From positions 1 through 37,582 of the forward strand of contig JAAXGQ010000110.1 of NCBI GenBank assembly GCA_012271265.1: a stretch of 37,582 nucleotides of DNA. Reading direction: 5' to 3'. Shown here in pieces: positions 1 through 7,119 of the stretch; the stretch's first letter is position 1, and every line of letters starts with the position of its first letter. The notes under the pieces are model-generated. The model was not told the DNA's origin and did no database searches. It worked only from the letters and a program-made list of their open reading frames with translations. This DNA comes from Vicinamibacteraceae bacterium (GTDB lineage: Bacteria > Acidobacteriota > Vicinamibacteria > Marinacidobacterales > Marinacidobacteraceae). The position numbers and the translations under genes were made by a program.

Positions 1-199
1 GGCGCTGTGGGCGCGAGACTGCCGCGGGGACGGAAGTTGCGCGCAGGCCGGCGAGGACGCCGGCGCTCCATGGGGCCGGTGTTCGATAGGTCAGGGCGCG
101 CCTGCATGGAGCGCCGGTGTCCTCACCGGCCCACGGTGCGTCGGTACGGCGGCGCTGTGGGCGCGAGACTGCCGTAGTCACGGAAGGTGCAGCGCAGGC
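1..199. repeat. Edge of structured (REPIN-like) repeat cluster
   Basis: This stretch holds two hairpins of the repeat family and two copies of its linker. Hairpin 1 (47-64, reverse orientation) is GCCGGCG, loop AGGA, CGCCGGC. Hairpin 2 (113-130, forward orientation) is GCCGGTG, loop TCCT, CACCGGC, so the C-to-T change in one arm is matched in the other. The linker at 1-48 (starting GGCGCTGTGGGCGCGAGACT) recurs at 151-199 but there runs into the 3' end of the potassium-regulator gene without its hairpin. The order forward hairpin, junction (131-150), reverse linker is the same as in the array at 36746-37310. No protein-coding gene is supported here. The cluster may continue beyond the window edge. 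Confidence 0.8.
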
Positions 200-203
200 T
201 CCT

Positions 204-1649
204 CTAGGCCGTGGAGGGAACGGGGAGGGCGAGGACGGAGGCGCGGGCCCGGATCATCATGTGCGCCGCGGGGTCGGGGCGGAAGAAGGTGCCGACGCTG
301 GCGGGGTCGTAACCGAGGACGATCAGGTCCCGCGGACCGGTGTGGCGGGCCAGCTGCCGGGGCGGGTTGCCTTCGAGGCGATGGGTGCGCACCGGGCGGC
401 CGTAGAGGTTCGCCATCCGCTTCACCGCGGAAAGGGCGTGGGGCGTCTCGTCGGGCTGGGCTGACAGCACCGAGGGCAGGGTGATCGAGATGGCCTCGAG
501 ATCGATGTCGAACTGGCGGGCAAGGCCGAGCGCCGTGTCCGCGGCCTGAAGCGTCGCCGCCTCCGTCGTGACCGCGAGGACCAGCCGCCTCCACGGGAAA
601 GTGCCGCCGGCCAGGAGCACGGGGCAGGGAATCCGCGACATCGTGGCCACGAAGCGCGCCGTGTTCAACCCGAGCCGCGCGAGGCGCGACGGCTCGGTGC
701 GGGCGATGACCACGCAGCCGGCATCGGGGCGGATGACCGAAAAGGGGTCGGCTTCCGGCGTCAGGCGGGTGATCCGGTCCGCCGGGACGGAGAACCCGGC
801 GGGAGGCTCCACCGCGTCCGACGCAACGATTCGAAACCGCTGCGCCCGTGAGGCGCGGAAGAGGTATTCCGCCTCCTCCCACGCGACATCGGGAATGGAC
901 GCCTCACCGTAGAGAACGATGTGATTTCCGAACTGCCTCGGGAACAGGGACTTGCCCTCCCGGAGAAACTCGGCAGCCCCGGCGACGACGCCCGGCTCGC
1001 CGGCGACGAGCAGGCGGTCGTGGGGTCTGATCACGGCAACGCCGTGCGGGACCAGGAACCGGTCTCCCCGGTAGATCCCCGCGATGAGCCATTTCCGGGC
1101 GCCCAGCTCGCGGATCGCCTTGTTCACGGCCGGTGAGTTGGGCTGCACCTGGATCTCCCGGATCTCGCCCTGTCCAAGTCCGAGGGAAGTTGCGACCTGG
1201 TGACTCTGCTCGACCCGGTTGCGCAACCGATTGGCGATGAGCCGCGGGCGCACCACCGGGAGCGCCCCGGTAGCGCGGAGGCGGCCGCGCCGGCTGGAGG
1301 TGCGGAGCGTGCCCATGAGCGAGGGCCGCGGATCGAGTTCTCCCGCCACCCGGCAGACCTCGATGTTGACGGAATCGCGGTTTGTGAGGGCGATCACCCA
1401 CTCGGCCCCGTCGCCGGCGGCTTCGGCGAGGTTCAGCCGGCTCGTGCCGTCGCGGATCCGGGCGCGGACGGTGTTGTCCTCGCCGAGCGCGGCGCGGAGA
1501 CGCCCGATCTTGACCGGGTCGACATCCAGGACGACGATGTCCCGCCGACCGTCAAGCTGACAGGCGAGGTCCCGTCCGGTCTGGCCCGCCCCTACGATCA
1601 CGACGCGCCCCAGCCGAACGGACGAGGGTGTGGGCTCGGCGCCACTCAT
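204..1649 (-). CDS. TrkA-type NAD-binding (RCK) protein with C-terminal USP-like domains
   Basis: This is a 481-residue cytoplasmic protein. It begins with a Rossmann RCK-N/TrkA-N domain (GAGQTGRDLACQL near residues 20-32, acidic VLDVDP at the end of the second strand), followed by an RCK-C/TrkA-C domain around 155-225. The C-terminal half resembles two universal-stress-protein folds, the second with strand PWRRLVLAVTTEA and a glycine-rich end near DLIVLGYDPAS. In the family, RCK proteins bind NAD(H) or nucleotides and gate Trk/Ktr potassium channels, and USP domains bind ATP. No channel subunit is next to it, so its partner lies elsewhere or it has another role. It starts at an ATG about 95 nt after the upstream spondin lipoprotein gene on the same strand, and its stop lies next to the repeat cluster. 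The RCK assignment is firm; the USP assignment is likely; the regulated transporter is unknown. Confidence 0.85.
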   Translation of the reverse strand: MSGAEPTPSSVRLGRVVIVGAGQTGRDLACQLDGRRDIVVLDVDPVKIGRLRAALGEDNTVRARIRDGTSRLNLAEAAGDGAEWVIALTNRDSVNIEVCRVAGELDPRPSLMGTLRTSSRRGRLRATGALPVVRPRLIANRLRNRVEQSHQVATSLGLGQGEIREIQVQPNSPAVNKAIRELGARKWLIAGIYRGDRFLVPHGVAVIRPHDRLLVAGEPGVVAGAAEFLREGKSLFPRQFGNHIVLYGEASIPDVAWEEAEYLFRASRAQRFRIVASDAVEPPAGFSVPADRITRLTPEADPFSVIRPDAGCVVIARTEPSRLARLGLNTARFVATMSRIPCPVLLAGGTFPWRRLVLAVTTEAATLQAADTALGLARQFDIDLEAISITLPSVLSAQPDETPHALSAVKRMANLYGRPVRTHRLEGNPPRQLARHTGPRDLIVLGYDPASVGTFFRPDPAAHMMIRARASVLALPVPSTA

Positions 1650-1744
1650 GGCCAGGGCGGATCCGGCGCGGCCGATCCCGGCTGCGCCAGATCCTGGAAG
1701 AAAAAGTGGCCCCCCGGGACGGTGGGGCCGTCAGGTCCGACCCG

Positions 1745-2542
1745 CTACTCCTCTTCCTCGGCCCGGGTCGCCACGATCAGGGACACGGGAGTTCCGGGGG
1801 GGCTGAACGGGGGCACGTCGAGCAGGGTGACCGGCTCGCGCGGGTCGGTGTCGTCGCCCTCGGCCTTCAACTTGTAGTCATCCCCCTCGGCCGTCCCGGC
1901 GTCGAAGGCAACCGAGGTGAGAGTGACCTCATCGAACCAGTCGACGTGGTCACCGTGCTCTTCTGCGGCACATACCGAGGTGAAGCCGATGAACCAGTCC
2001 GGGCTGGGGGCGATCATCTGGGCAAAGGTCACGCAGGGCGCCTCTTCGGTCAGAGTGATCTCGGGGTTCGCCAGAAGGGCCTCGAGCTCCGCTTCGGTGG
2101 ACATGAGGCTGATGAAGCCCATGGCCTCCGCCTCGGCGATGAGTGCGCTGGCGTCACCGGTCTCGGCGAGCACCTTGAGGCCATCGGAGGCGATCCCTCC
2201 CTCCTCGAAGATGGATGTGCCGATGGGGTGGGCGAAGAATGCCAGGGAAGGTGCGGTTCCGACGCCGTCGGGGAACGGCTGCGCGCCGAGAGCCTGGAGC
2301 AGCGGGTTGGATGAAATCATCGGCGTGTACTGGACCGTGTAGTGAGCGCTCGGTACCTCCTCGTGATCGTCGTCGGGTTCAGGTTCCGGAGCTGGAGCAG
2401 GTGTCGGCGGAGGAGGCGGCGCCGGCGCCGGCGTCGTCCCGCCATCGTCGCCGCCACAGGCGGCGAACGCGAAGGCGGCCACAGCCAGCAAGGCGATCAG
2501 GCCTGGCACGCGAAGCGCTCTCTTGAGCGAGTCTGTGTTCAT
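1745..2542 (-). CDS. Spondin_N-domain lipoprotein (paralogue 1)
   Basis: This 265-residue protein has a lipoprotein signal peptide (LLAVAAFAFAACGG, lipobox Cys), a proline/alanine/glutamate-rich spacer of about 35 residues, and one domain of the bacterial spondin-N type. That domain carries the family hallmark of a Met-Ile-Ala-Pro-Ser run before DWFIGF, then a Cys (TSVCAAEE), an acidic stretch and a conserved DAGTAEG segment. It should sit on the outer face of a membrane. Spondin-N domains resemble C2-like sandwiches and bind metal or matrix in eukaryotes; the bacterial role is not known. The chosen ATG has GAGG 7 nt upstream; longer reading (29 more residues) lacks a signal peptide at its start. 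The next gene upstream on the same strand is a tandem paralogue. Function beyond surface lipoprotein is unknown. Confidence 0.85.
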   Translation of the reverse strand: MNTDSLKRALRVPGLIALLAVAAFAFAACGGDDGGTTPAPAPPPPPTPAPAPEPEPDDDHEEVPSAHYTVQYTPMISSNPLLQALGAQPFPDGVGTAPSLAFFAHPIGTSIFEEGGIASDGLKVLAETGDASALIAEAEAMGFISLMSTEAELEALLANPEITLTEEAPCVTFAQMIAPSPDWFIGFTSVCAAEEHGDHVDWFDEVTLTSVAFDAGTAEGDDYKLKAEGDDTDPREPVTLLDVPPFSPPGTPVSLIVATRAEEEE

Positions 2543-2685
2543 GGGGATACCTCGGTGTCTGGCGTCAGGCGCTGCCGTTCCGGAACCAGGATGGCACGGT
2601 CTTGGTGCAGCCCCCCATCGTACCAACAAGCGGCAGGGGTGGAAAGGGGGGCCGACGCGCCCGCAGCTTCTGCGAAACGTCGCGG

Positions 2686-3438
2686 CTATTCGACCTTGCG
2701 GGCCGCGCGGATGATCTGCACCAGGGCCGGCGCACTGAAGTACGGCGGGGCGTCGAGAAGGGAGACCGCTTCCCGAGGCTCGGTGTCGGCCGACTTGAAC
2801 ATGTAGTCGGCGCCGGTCGCCGTTCCCGCATCGTAGGCGAGCAGTTCCGCCTCGATGTCGTCCTGCCAGCGGCCGTCACCGTCGGTGGCGCAGACGTCGG
2901 AGAACCCGATGAACCAGTCGGAACTGGGCGCGATCATCTGGGCGTAGCTGAAGCACGGCTGGTCGAGCGTCACCTCGATCGATGGGTCGGGGGTCAACAG
3001 CAGTCCGAGCATCTGCCCCAGGCTGCCGAACAGCACGGTGGCTCCGGCTGCCTCGGCCTCGGCGAGCAGCCCATCGGACTCGCCCGTCTCGGCCAGTATC
3101 TTGAGGCCGTCGGACGCCGTTTGGCCCTCCGCCCACGGCGGCTCGCCCGGGGCGTGCGCCACAAGGGCCAGGGCCGGGGCGTAGTCCACGCCGTCGGGAA
3201 GGGTGCCAGGGACGCGGGTGCTGATGAACACCTCGGGCTGCGAGAAGCTGTAGACCGCCGCGGCTGGTTCCGGTTCGGGTTCCGGCTCGGGCTGTGGCGT
3301 CGGAGCAGGCGCGGGCGCCGGTGCGGGCGTCGTCGAGGAGCTATCGCCGCCACAGGCGGTGATCAGGATGGCGGTCGCCACGCCGATGACCAGAACCGGC
3401 CCGAGCCCGTGCGGGGCAACGAAGGAAGGAGCATGCAT
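2686..3438 (-). CDS. Spondin_N-domain lipoprotein (paralogue 2)
   Basis: A 250-residue paralogue of the neighbouring lipoprotein. It has a signal peptide ending in LITACGGDSSS, an alternating Pro-Ala then Pro-Glu linker, and the spondin-N core with MIAPSSDWFIGFSDVC near residues 175-190 and DAGTATGADYMF near 212-223. The two proteins share the order of motifs: PDGV near the start, LALVAHA / LAFFAHP, ASDGLKVLAETG / ASDGLKILAETG, then MIAPS-DWFIGF. This indicates tandem duplication. The ATG has GAGGA about 10 nt upstream. It is transcribed in the same direction as the gamma-glutamyltransferase, with a dyad in the gap between them. It probably sits on the cell surface; the ligand is unknown. Confidence 0.85.
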   Translation of the reverse strand: MHAPSFVAPHGLGPVLVIGVATAILITACGGDSSSTTPAPAPAPAPTPQPEPEPEPEPAAAVYSFSQPEVFISTRVPGTLPDGVDYAPALALVAHAPGEPPWAEGQTASDGLKILAETGESDGLLAEAEAAGATVLFGSLGQMLGLLLTPDPSIEVTLDQPCFSYAQMIAPSSDWFIGFSDVCATDGDGRWQDDIEAELLAYDAGTATGADYMFKSADTEPREAVSLLDAPPYFSAPALVQIIRAARKVE

Positions 3439-3498
3439 GGGGGTTCTGTCCTCTTCCGGGGGAGCGGGGAAGCGAGCGATGCAAGGTGGCGCCGCCGC

Positions 3499-3542
3499 GC
3501 GATGCGAGAGTCATGAGATCCATTCTCATTATTGCGCATCGC
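3499..3542. other. Nested inverted repeat, Fur-box-like, between ggt and the spondin genes
   Basis: An outer 8-bp perfect stem (GCGATGCG at 3499-3506 with CGCATCGC at 3535-3542) encloses an inner 6-bp stem (ATGAGA at 3513-3518 with TCTCAT at 3524-3529). The centre is AT-rich, which stands out in this GC-rich DNA. It lies 6 nt past the ggt stop codon and about 60 nt upstream of the spondin paralogue 2 start. The centre on the minus strand, TGAGAATGGATCTCA, partly resembles a Fur 7-1-7 box. It could be an operator for the lipoprotein pair or a processing hairpin after ggt. There is no T-run, so a classical terminator is unlikely. Confidence 0.4.
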
Positions 3543-3547
3543 GATGG

Positions 3548-5293
3548 TCATGGCGCAGCCGGAGTGCGCGCCACGGCTCCGGCCGCCGTCCGGACCGGGT
3601 CGACCCCCGGCTCGAACCAACCCGACGCGGTCCTCTGGATTCCGCCGGCCCGGCCGAAATGGCCGGTCAGGGCGGTCTCCTGCTCCACCTGAACCACATG
3701 CCCCCGGCGTTCGAGTGCGGCCGCGACCTCGCGGCAGGCAGGTGTCCGCTCGTCGAGAAAGACGGGTCCCGCATCCACGTGAAGGCCCGCCGCCGCGGCC
3801 GCCTCGGCCACGGGAAGTCCCCGGTCGAGATGTCGCGCGAGGAGCATCACCGTGGCCGAGATGAGCCGGCGTCCTCCCGGGGAGCCCACCACGGCAGTCG
3901 GAGCGCCGCGATGGAACACCAGCGCCGGCGCCGCCGCGTGCAGCGCGCGCTTCCCGGGCCCCGGGGAGATTCTTCGACCCGGGCGCGGATCGAACCACAT
4001 CATCCCGTTGTTGAGTGGATAGCCGAGCCCGGCCACGCTGAACGCGGACCCGAACCTGGCGCCGAGCGTCGCCGTGAGCGAGACGGCCATCCCGTCGGCA
4101 TCCATCGCGTTCACGTGCGTGGTGCAGTCGCCGTCGCTGGCGCCCGGGAGCGGTGGCCCAGGTCCGTCGTCCACCCGAGGGCCCTGGGGGCTCACGCCCT
4201 TTCTTCGGGCCGCAAGGTAAGCGGCGTCGAGGAGGCCGGGGAGCGGGACCGGCACAGCCTCCGGGTCACCCAGGTAGCGGAACCGGTCTTCGAACGCCAT
4301 CCGCAGGGCCTCCGCAGCCAGGTGGAGGAAATCGACCTCGGCCCCGGCTTCGGCCGGCGGGAACGCGTCGAGGTGGAGGAGGGCCGCGGCCAGCGTCGGG
4401 CCCCCCGAGTTGGCCGGCAGGGTGACGATGTCCCGTCCCCGGAAGCGGAACCGGAGCAGCTTGACCTCGCGCACCGGAGACGCCTCGAGGTCCGCCTCGG
4501 TCCAGATGCCGCCGGCTTCCCGCACCCCGGCGAGGAGGCGCCGGGCGATCCGGCCGCGGTGGAACGGCTCCGGCCCCTCCTCGGCAAGGGTTCGGAGGGA
4601 TCCCGCCAGTTCGGGCAGGCGCAGCCGGTCCGCGGCGTTCCGGGGGACGAAGGGCACGCCGCTGTCGCGGGTGTACAGCGCGAAGGCGGCGGGATGGCGG
4701 CGCAGTCGGCGATAGCCGGCGGCGACGTGGAGGCAAAACGTCCAGTCGGGAAGAAAGCCATCCTCCGCAAGTCGGATCGCCGGCGCCACGACCTCGGGGA
4801 AGGGGAGACGCCCGAGCCGGCGCTGCAGCTCGTGGAGGGTCGCCGGCGTCGTCGGGGGCAACGCCGCGAGGGCGCCGGTCTCGGCCAGGTCGCCTCGCGT
4901 CGGCGGAAAGCCATAGAGGCCGCCCCCGACCCCGGTGAGGGGCTCGAAGAGGTCCTCGCGGGCCCCGTCGGGGCACCGGGTGCTGCCGTCGAGGGCGATC
5001 GTGGCGCCGCTCCGAGGGTCGAAGGCAACGGCGTACGCGGCGCCGCCGAGGCCGTTCATGGAGGGCTCCACGACGCCCCCGGCAAGCGTTGCGGCCACGG
5101 CCGCGTCGGCCGCGTTGCCGCCTTCGGCGAGGATCCGTGCTCCGACGTTGGCCGCGTCCTGGCTCATCGCGGTAACGGCTCCGAGGTCGCCGGAGACCCG
5201 CGTCCGTCCCGGAAGCGGGACCTGGCGCCGGATGGAGGCCGCGTCCCCGGATGCCGCCACGGTGGTGAGGCTAGAGAAGAGCGGGATCGGCAT
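3548..5293 (-). CDS. ggt: Gamma-glutamyltransferase (glutathione hydrolase)
   Basis: This is a 581-residue Ntn-hydrolase of the gamma-glutamyltranspeptidase family, close to the usual family length of about 580. Such enzymes cleave the gamma-glutamyl bond of glutathione and related compounds. The N-terminal region has GGNAADAAVAATLAGGVVEP, typical of the large subunit. The autoprocessing site is DCTTHVNAMDADG, with the first Thr (about residue 391) as the expected nucleophile and N-terminus of the small subunit. Further family motifs are PLNNGMMWFDPRPG and GSPGGRR. There is no evident signal peptide, unlike many periplasmic members. The chosen ATG overlaps the end of the dehydratase gene by 23 nt, which suggests translational coupling; downstream starts at VSGDLGAV or MSQDAAN are possible. 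Function is confident; location is uncertain. Confidence 0.93.
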   Translation of the reverse strand: MPIPLFSSLTTVAASGDAASIRRQVPLPGRTRVSGDLGAVTAMSQDAANVGARILAEGGNAADAAVAATLAGGVVEPSMNGLGGAAYAVAFDPRSGATIALDGSTRCPDGAREDLFEPLTGVGGGLYGFPPTRGDLAETGALAALPPTTPATLHELQRRLGRLPFPEVVAPAIRLAEDGFLPDWTFCLHVAAGYRRLRRHPAAFALYTRDSGVPFVPRNAADRLRLPELAGSLRTLAEEGPEPFHRGRIARRLLAGVREAGGIWTEADLEASPVREVKLLRFRFRGRDIVTLPANSGGPTLAAALLHLDAFPPAEAGAEVDFLHLAAEALRMAFEDRFRYLGDPEAVPVPLPGLLDAAYLAARRKGVSPQGPRVDDGPGPPLPGASDGDCTTHVNAMDADGMAVSLTATLGARFGSAFSVAGLGYPLNNGMMWFDPRPGRRISPGPGKRALHAAAPALVFHRGAPTAVVGSPGGRRLISATVMLLARHLDRGLPVAEAAAAAGLHVDAGPVFLDERTPACREVAAALERRGHVVQVEQETALTGHFGRAGGIQRTASGWFEPGVDPVRTAAGAVARTPAAP

Positions 5294-6236
5294 TCCCGCC
5301 GCAGAGGGGCGTGAACACGCGCCGGTCGCGGAAACGCTCGCGATGCTCGATGAGGGCCGCGATGCCGGCCGCGCCCGCAGGCTCGATGACAAGGCCCAGC
5401 GTTTCGTGGAGAAGCCGCACGGCATCGCGCAGCGCCGGCTCCCCGACGACGACCACGTCGTCCACCACCTCCCGCATCAGTGCGACGGCGGCGGGGACCG
5501 GCTCCCGCACCGCAATCCCGTCGGCGCAGGTTGCGGGCGCCTCGCGGGACGGCGAGGGGTCGCCCGTCTCCCAGGCCCGACGCATGACCGGCGCCCCGGC
5601 GGCCACGACGCCGACGATCGTGGTCTCCGGGCGCCGATGGCGGATCCACAGGCTCATGCCGCCGATGAGGGCGCCGTTGCCGACCGGGATGACGGCGACG
5701 TCGCCGGGGTCTGGATGTTCGAGGCACTCCAGCGCGATGGTGCCGGCGCCTTCGGTGATCTCCGGCTCCCGTCCGTCCTCCACGAAGGCGGCGCCGGTCT
5801 CATCGGCGTGGGCCCGCGCCGCGTCCTTCGCTGCGTCGAAATCGGCGCCTTCGAGCCGCACCTCGGCCCCCAGCGCCCGCATCGCGGCCACTTTGTCCGG
5901 ATTCGCCGCCACGGCCGAGAACACGGTGAGCGGAATGCCCGCCCGACGCGCCGCCCACGCGAGTCCCTGGCCGAAGTTGCCGGCGGATCCGGTCACCCAG
6001 CCGACCCCCCGACCCCGATCCCGGGGCCCGACTTCGGCCCCCCGTCGGGCGGTGAACCAGGTGGCGCCCCGCCCCTTGAAGCTTCGGATGGGGTTCACCG
6101 TCTCCACCTTGACCAGGGTGCGCACCCCGAGCGAGCGCGTGAGGCGCTCCGCAACGAATTGGGGAGTGCCTCGGAACACCTCGGGGATGGCTGCCCAGGC
6201 CGCTTCGACGCCGGCGGCCGAGGGGGTCCTGCTCAC
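5271..6236 (-). CDS. Threonine dehydratase-like PLP-dependent enzyme
   Basis: This 321-residue protein belongs to the fold-type II PLP enzymes (threonine/serine dehydratase, tryptophan synthase beta group). The PLP lysine is K54 in NPIRSFKGRG. The substrate-carboxylate loop is VTGSAGNFGQG, and the glycine-rich phosphate loop is PVGNGALIGG. Length matches catabolic threonine dehydratases without a regulatory ACT domain. The expected reaction is deamination of threonine or serine to 2-oxo acids plus ammonia; racemase or another beta-replacement activity cannot be excluded. The GTG at 6236 was chosen because longer reading overlaps the sigma-factor gene and gives a low-complexity sequence. It lies 47 nt after the sigma gene stop and overlaps ggt by 23 nt, so the three are probably co-transcribed. 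Confidence 0.88.
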   Translation of the reverse strand: MSRTPSAAGVEAAWAAIPEVFRGTPQFVAERLTRSLGVRTLVKVETVNPIRSFKGRGATWFTARRGAEVGPRDRGRGVGWVTGSAGNFGQGLAWAARRAGIPLTVFSAVAANPDKVAAMRALGAEVRLEGADFDAAKDAARAHADETGAAFVEDGREPEITEGAGTIALECLEHPDPGDVAVIPVGNGALIGGMSLWIRHRRPETTIVGVVAAGAPVMRRAWETGDPSPSREAPATCADGIAVREPVPAAVALMREVVDDVVVVGEPALRDAVRLLHETLGLVIEPAGAAGIAALIEHRERFRDRRVFTPLCGGNADPALL

Positions 6237-6283
6237 GGCCAGAATGGTAGGGTCGGAAGGTTGCCGCCGGCTGACGGCCGCTT

Positions 6284-7015
6284 TCAGCGCCGCCGCAAGG
6301 GCGCCCGCCGGCGCCTCTTTCGTCGGCGACGCGTCGGCTTGCGGAAGGGAGGAGGACCCGGGGGGACCGCGCGCCGCGTCGCCGAGGGCCGGTAGCCCGC
6401 GAGCGCGGCGCGGAGTGCGGCTCGCATCGTCCTGAGGCGCCGCGCGACGGTGGACGTGCTCAGGGGAACCGAGCGCTGGCGGGCCAGCTGGACCATGCTG
6501 AAACCTTCCCAGTAATAGAGGCGGAAGAGGCGTCGGTTCAGGACCAGGTCCTGCCGGTCCCGGGAAATGCTGGCCAGCGTGCGCTCGATCACATCCCACA
6601 GCTCCCGGCGGCGAAGTTCGGCCTCAGGATCCCCCTCGCCGCCTCCCCCCTCCCGCTGCCGTTCCAGCGCGGCCTCGAGTTGCCAGAGTTCCTGCACTTC
6701 GGCGGGCACGTTCGTCGCATCGTGCCGCCACTGGTCCAGAACCACGTTCTCGGCGATCTTCGCCAGGTAGGCGTTGAAGGCTCCCTCGTGGTCCCCGCTG
6801 AAGCGGATCAGCCCCTGCCGGTTGTGGGCGAGGAGCTTCGTCATCACTTCCTGGGTGACATCGTCCACGACGACCCGTCCCTCTCGGAGTTTGCCTCGGA
6901 ACTGCCACGCCAGCGTCTTCCGAAGCAGGGCCCGCGTGCGACGCAGCAGCTCATCCCAGAGCGGATCGTCAGGGGGCGCATCCGCGAGACGGAGGAGCAT
7001 CTCGAAGTTGTCCAT
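6284..7015 (-). CDS. ECF-like RNA polymerase sigma factor with basic tail
   Basis: This 243-residue protein has a sigma-70 region 2 (around VDDVTQEVMTKLLAHNR and AYLAKIAENVVLDQWRH, residues 48-100) and a region 4 helix-turn-helix (LYYWEGFSMVQLARQ then STSTVARRLRTMRAALRAAL, roughly 165-210). There is no region 3, so it is of the ECF type. Between the domains is a charged linker with REGGGGEGDPEAELRRRE. The last 30 or so residues are extremely Arg/Pro-rich (for example KPTRRRRKRRRRAPLRRR), which is unusual for sigma factors. No anti-sigma gene is adjacent. It is divergent from the glycosylasparaginase gene. A TACACT box lies about 20 nt before its ATG. Target promoters are unknown. Confidence 0.85.
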   Translation of the reverse strand: MDNFEMLLRLADAPPDDPLWDELLRRTRALLRKTLAWQFRGKLREGRVVVDDVTQEVMTKLLAHNRQGLIRFSGDHEGAFNAYLAKIAENVVLDQWRHDATNVPAEVQELWQLEAALERQREGGGGEGDPEAELRRRELWDVIERTLASISRDRQDLVLNRRLFRLYYWEGFSMVQLARQRSVPLSTSTVARRLRTMRAALRAALAGYRPSATRRAVPPGPPPFRKPTRRRRKRRRRAPLRRR

Positions 7016-7073
7016 GCTTGCGCGAAGGGCGCGGGAGTGTATCCGCCTTCGATGGAAGGCGTCGATCGTCCAA

Positions 7074-7079
7074 TAGACT
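7074..7079 (+). promoter_or_regulatory. Candidate -10 box upstream of glycosylasparaginase gene
   Basis: TAGACT fits TANNNT and lies 40 nt before the ATG at 7120, leaving room for a short leader that contains AGGGAGAAG as the ribosome-binding site. No good -35 element is visible. It shares the 104-nt divergent gap with the sigma-factor gene. Confidence 0.25.
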
Positions 7080-7119
7080 TCCGGGGCGCCGGACGCCTGT
7101 CGGCGCAGGGAGAAGATCG

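Noticed and set aside
3359-5314. Long plus-strand frame opposite ggt
   Set aside because: It is antisense to the well-supported gamma-glutamyltransferase and has low-complexity composition.
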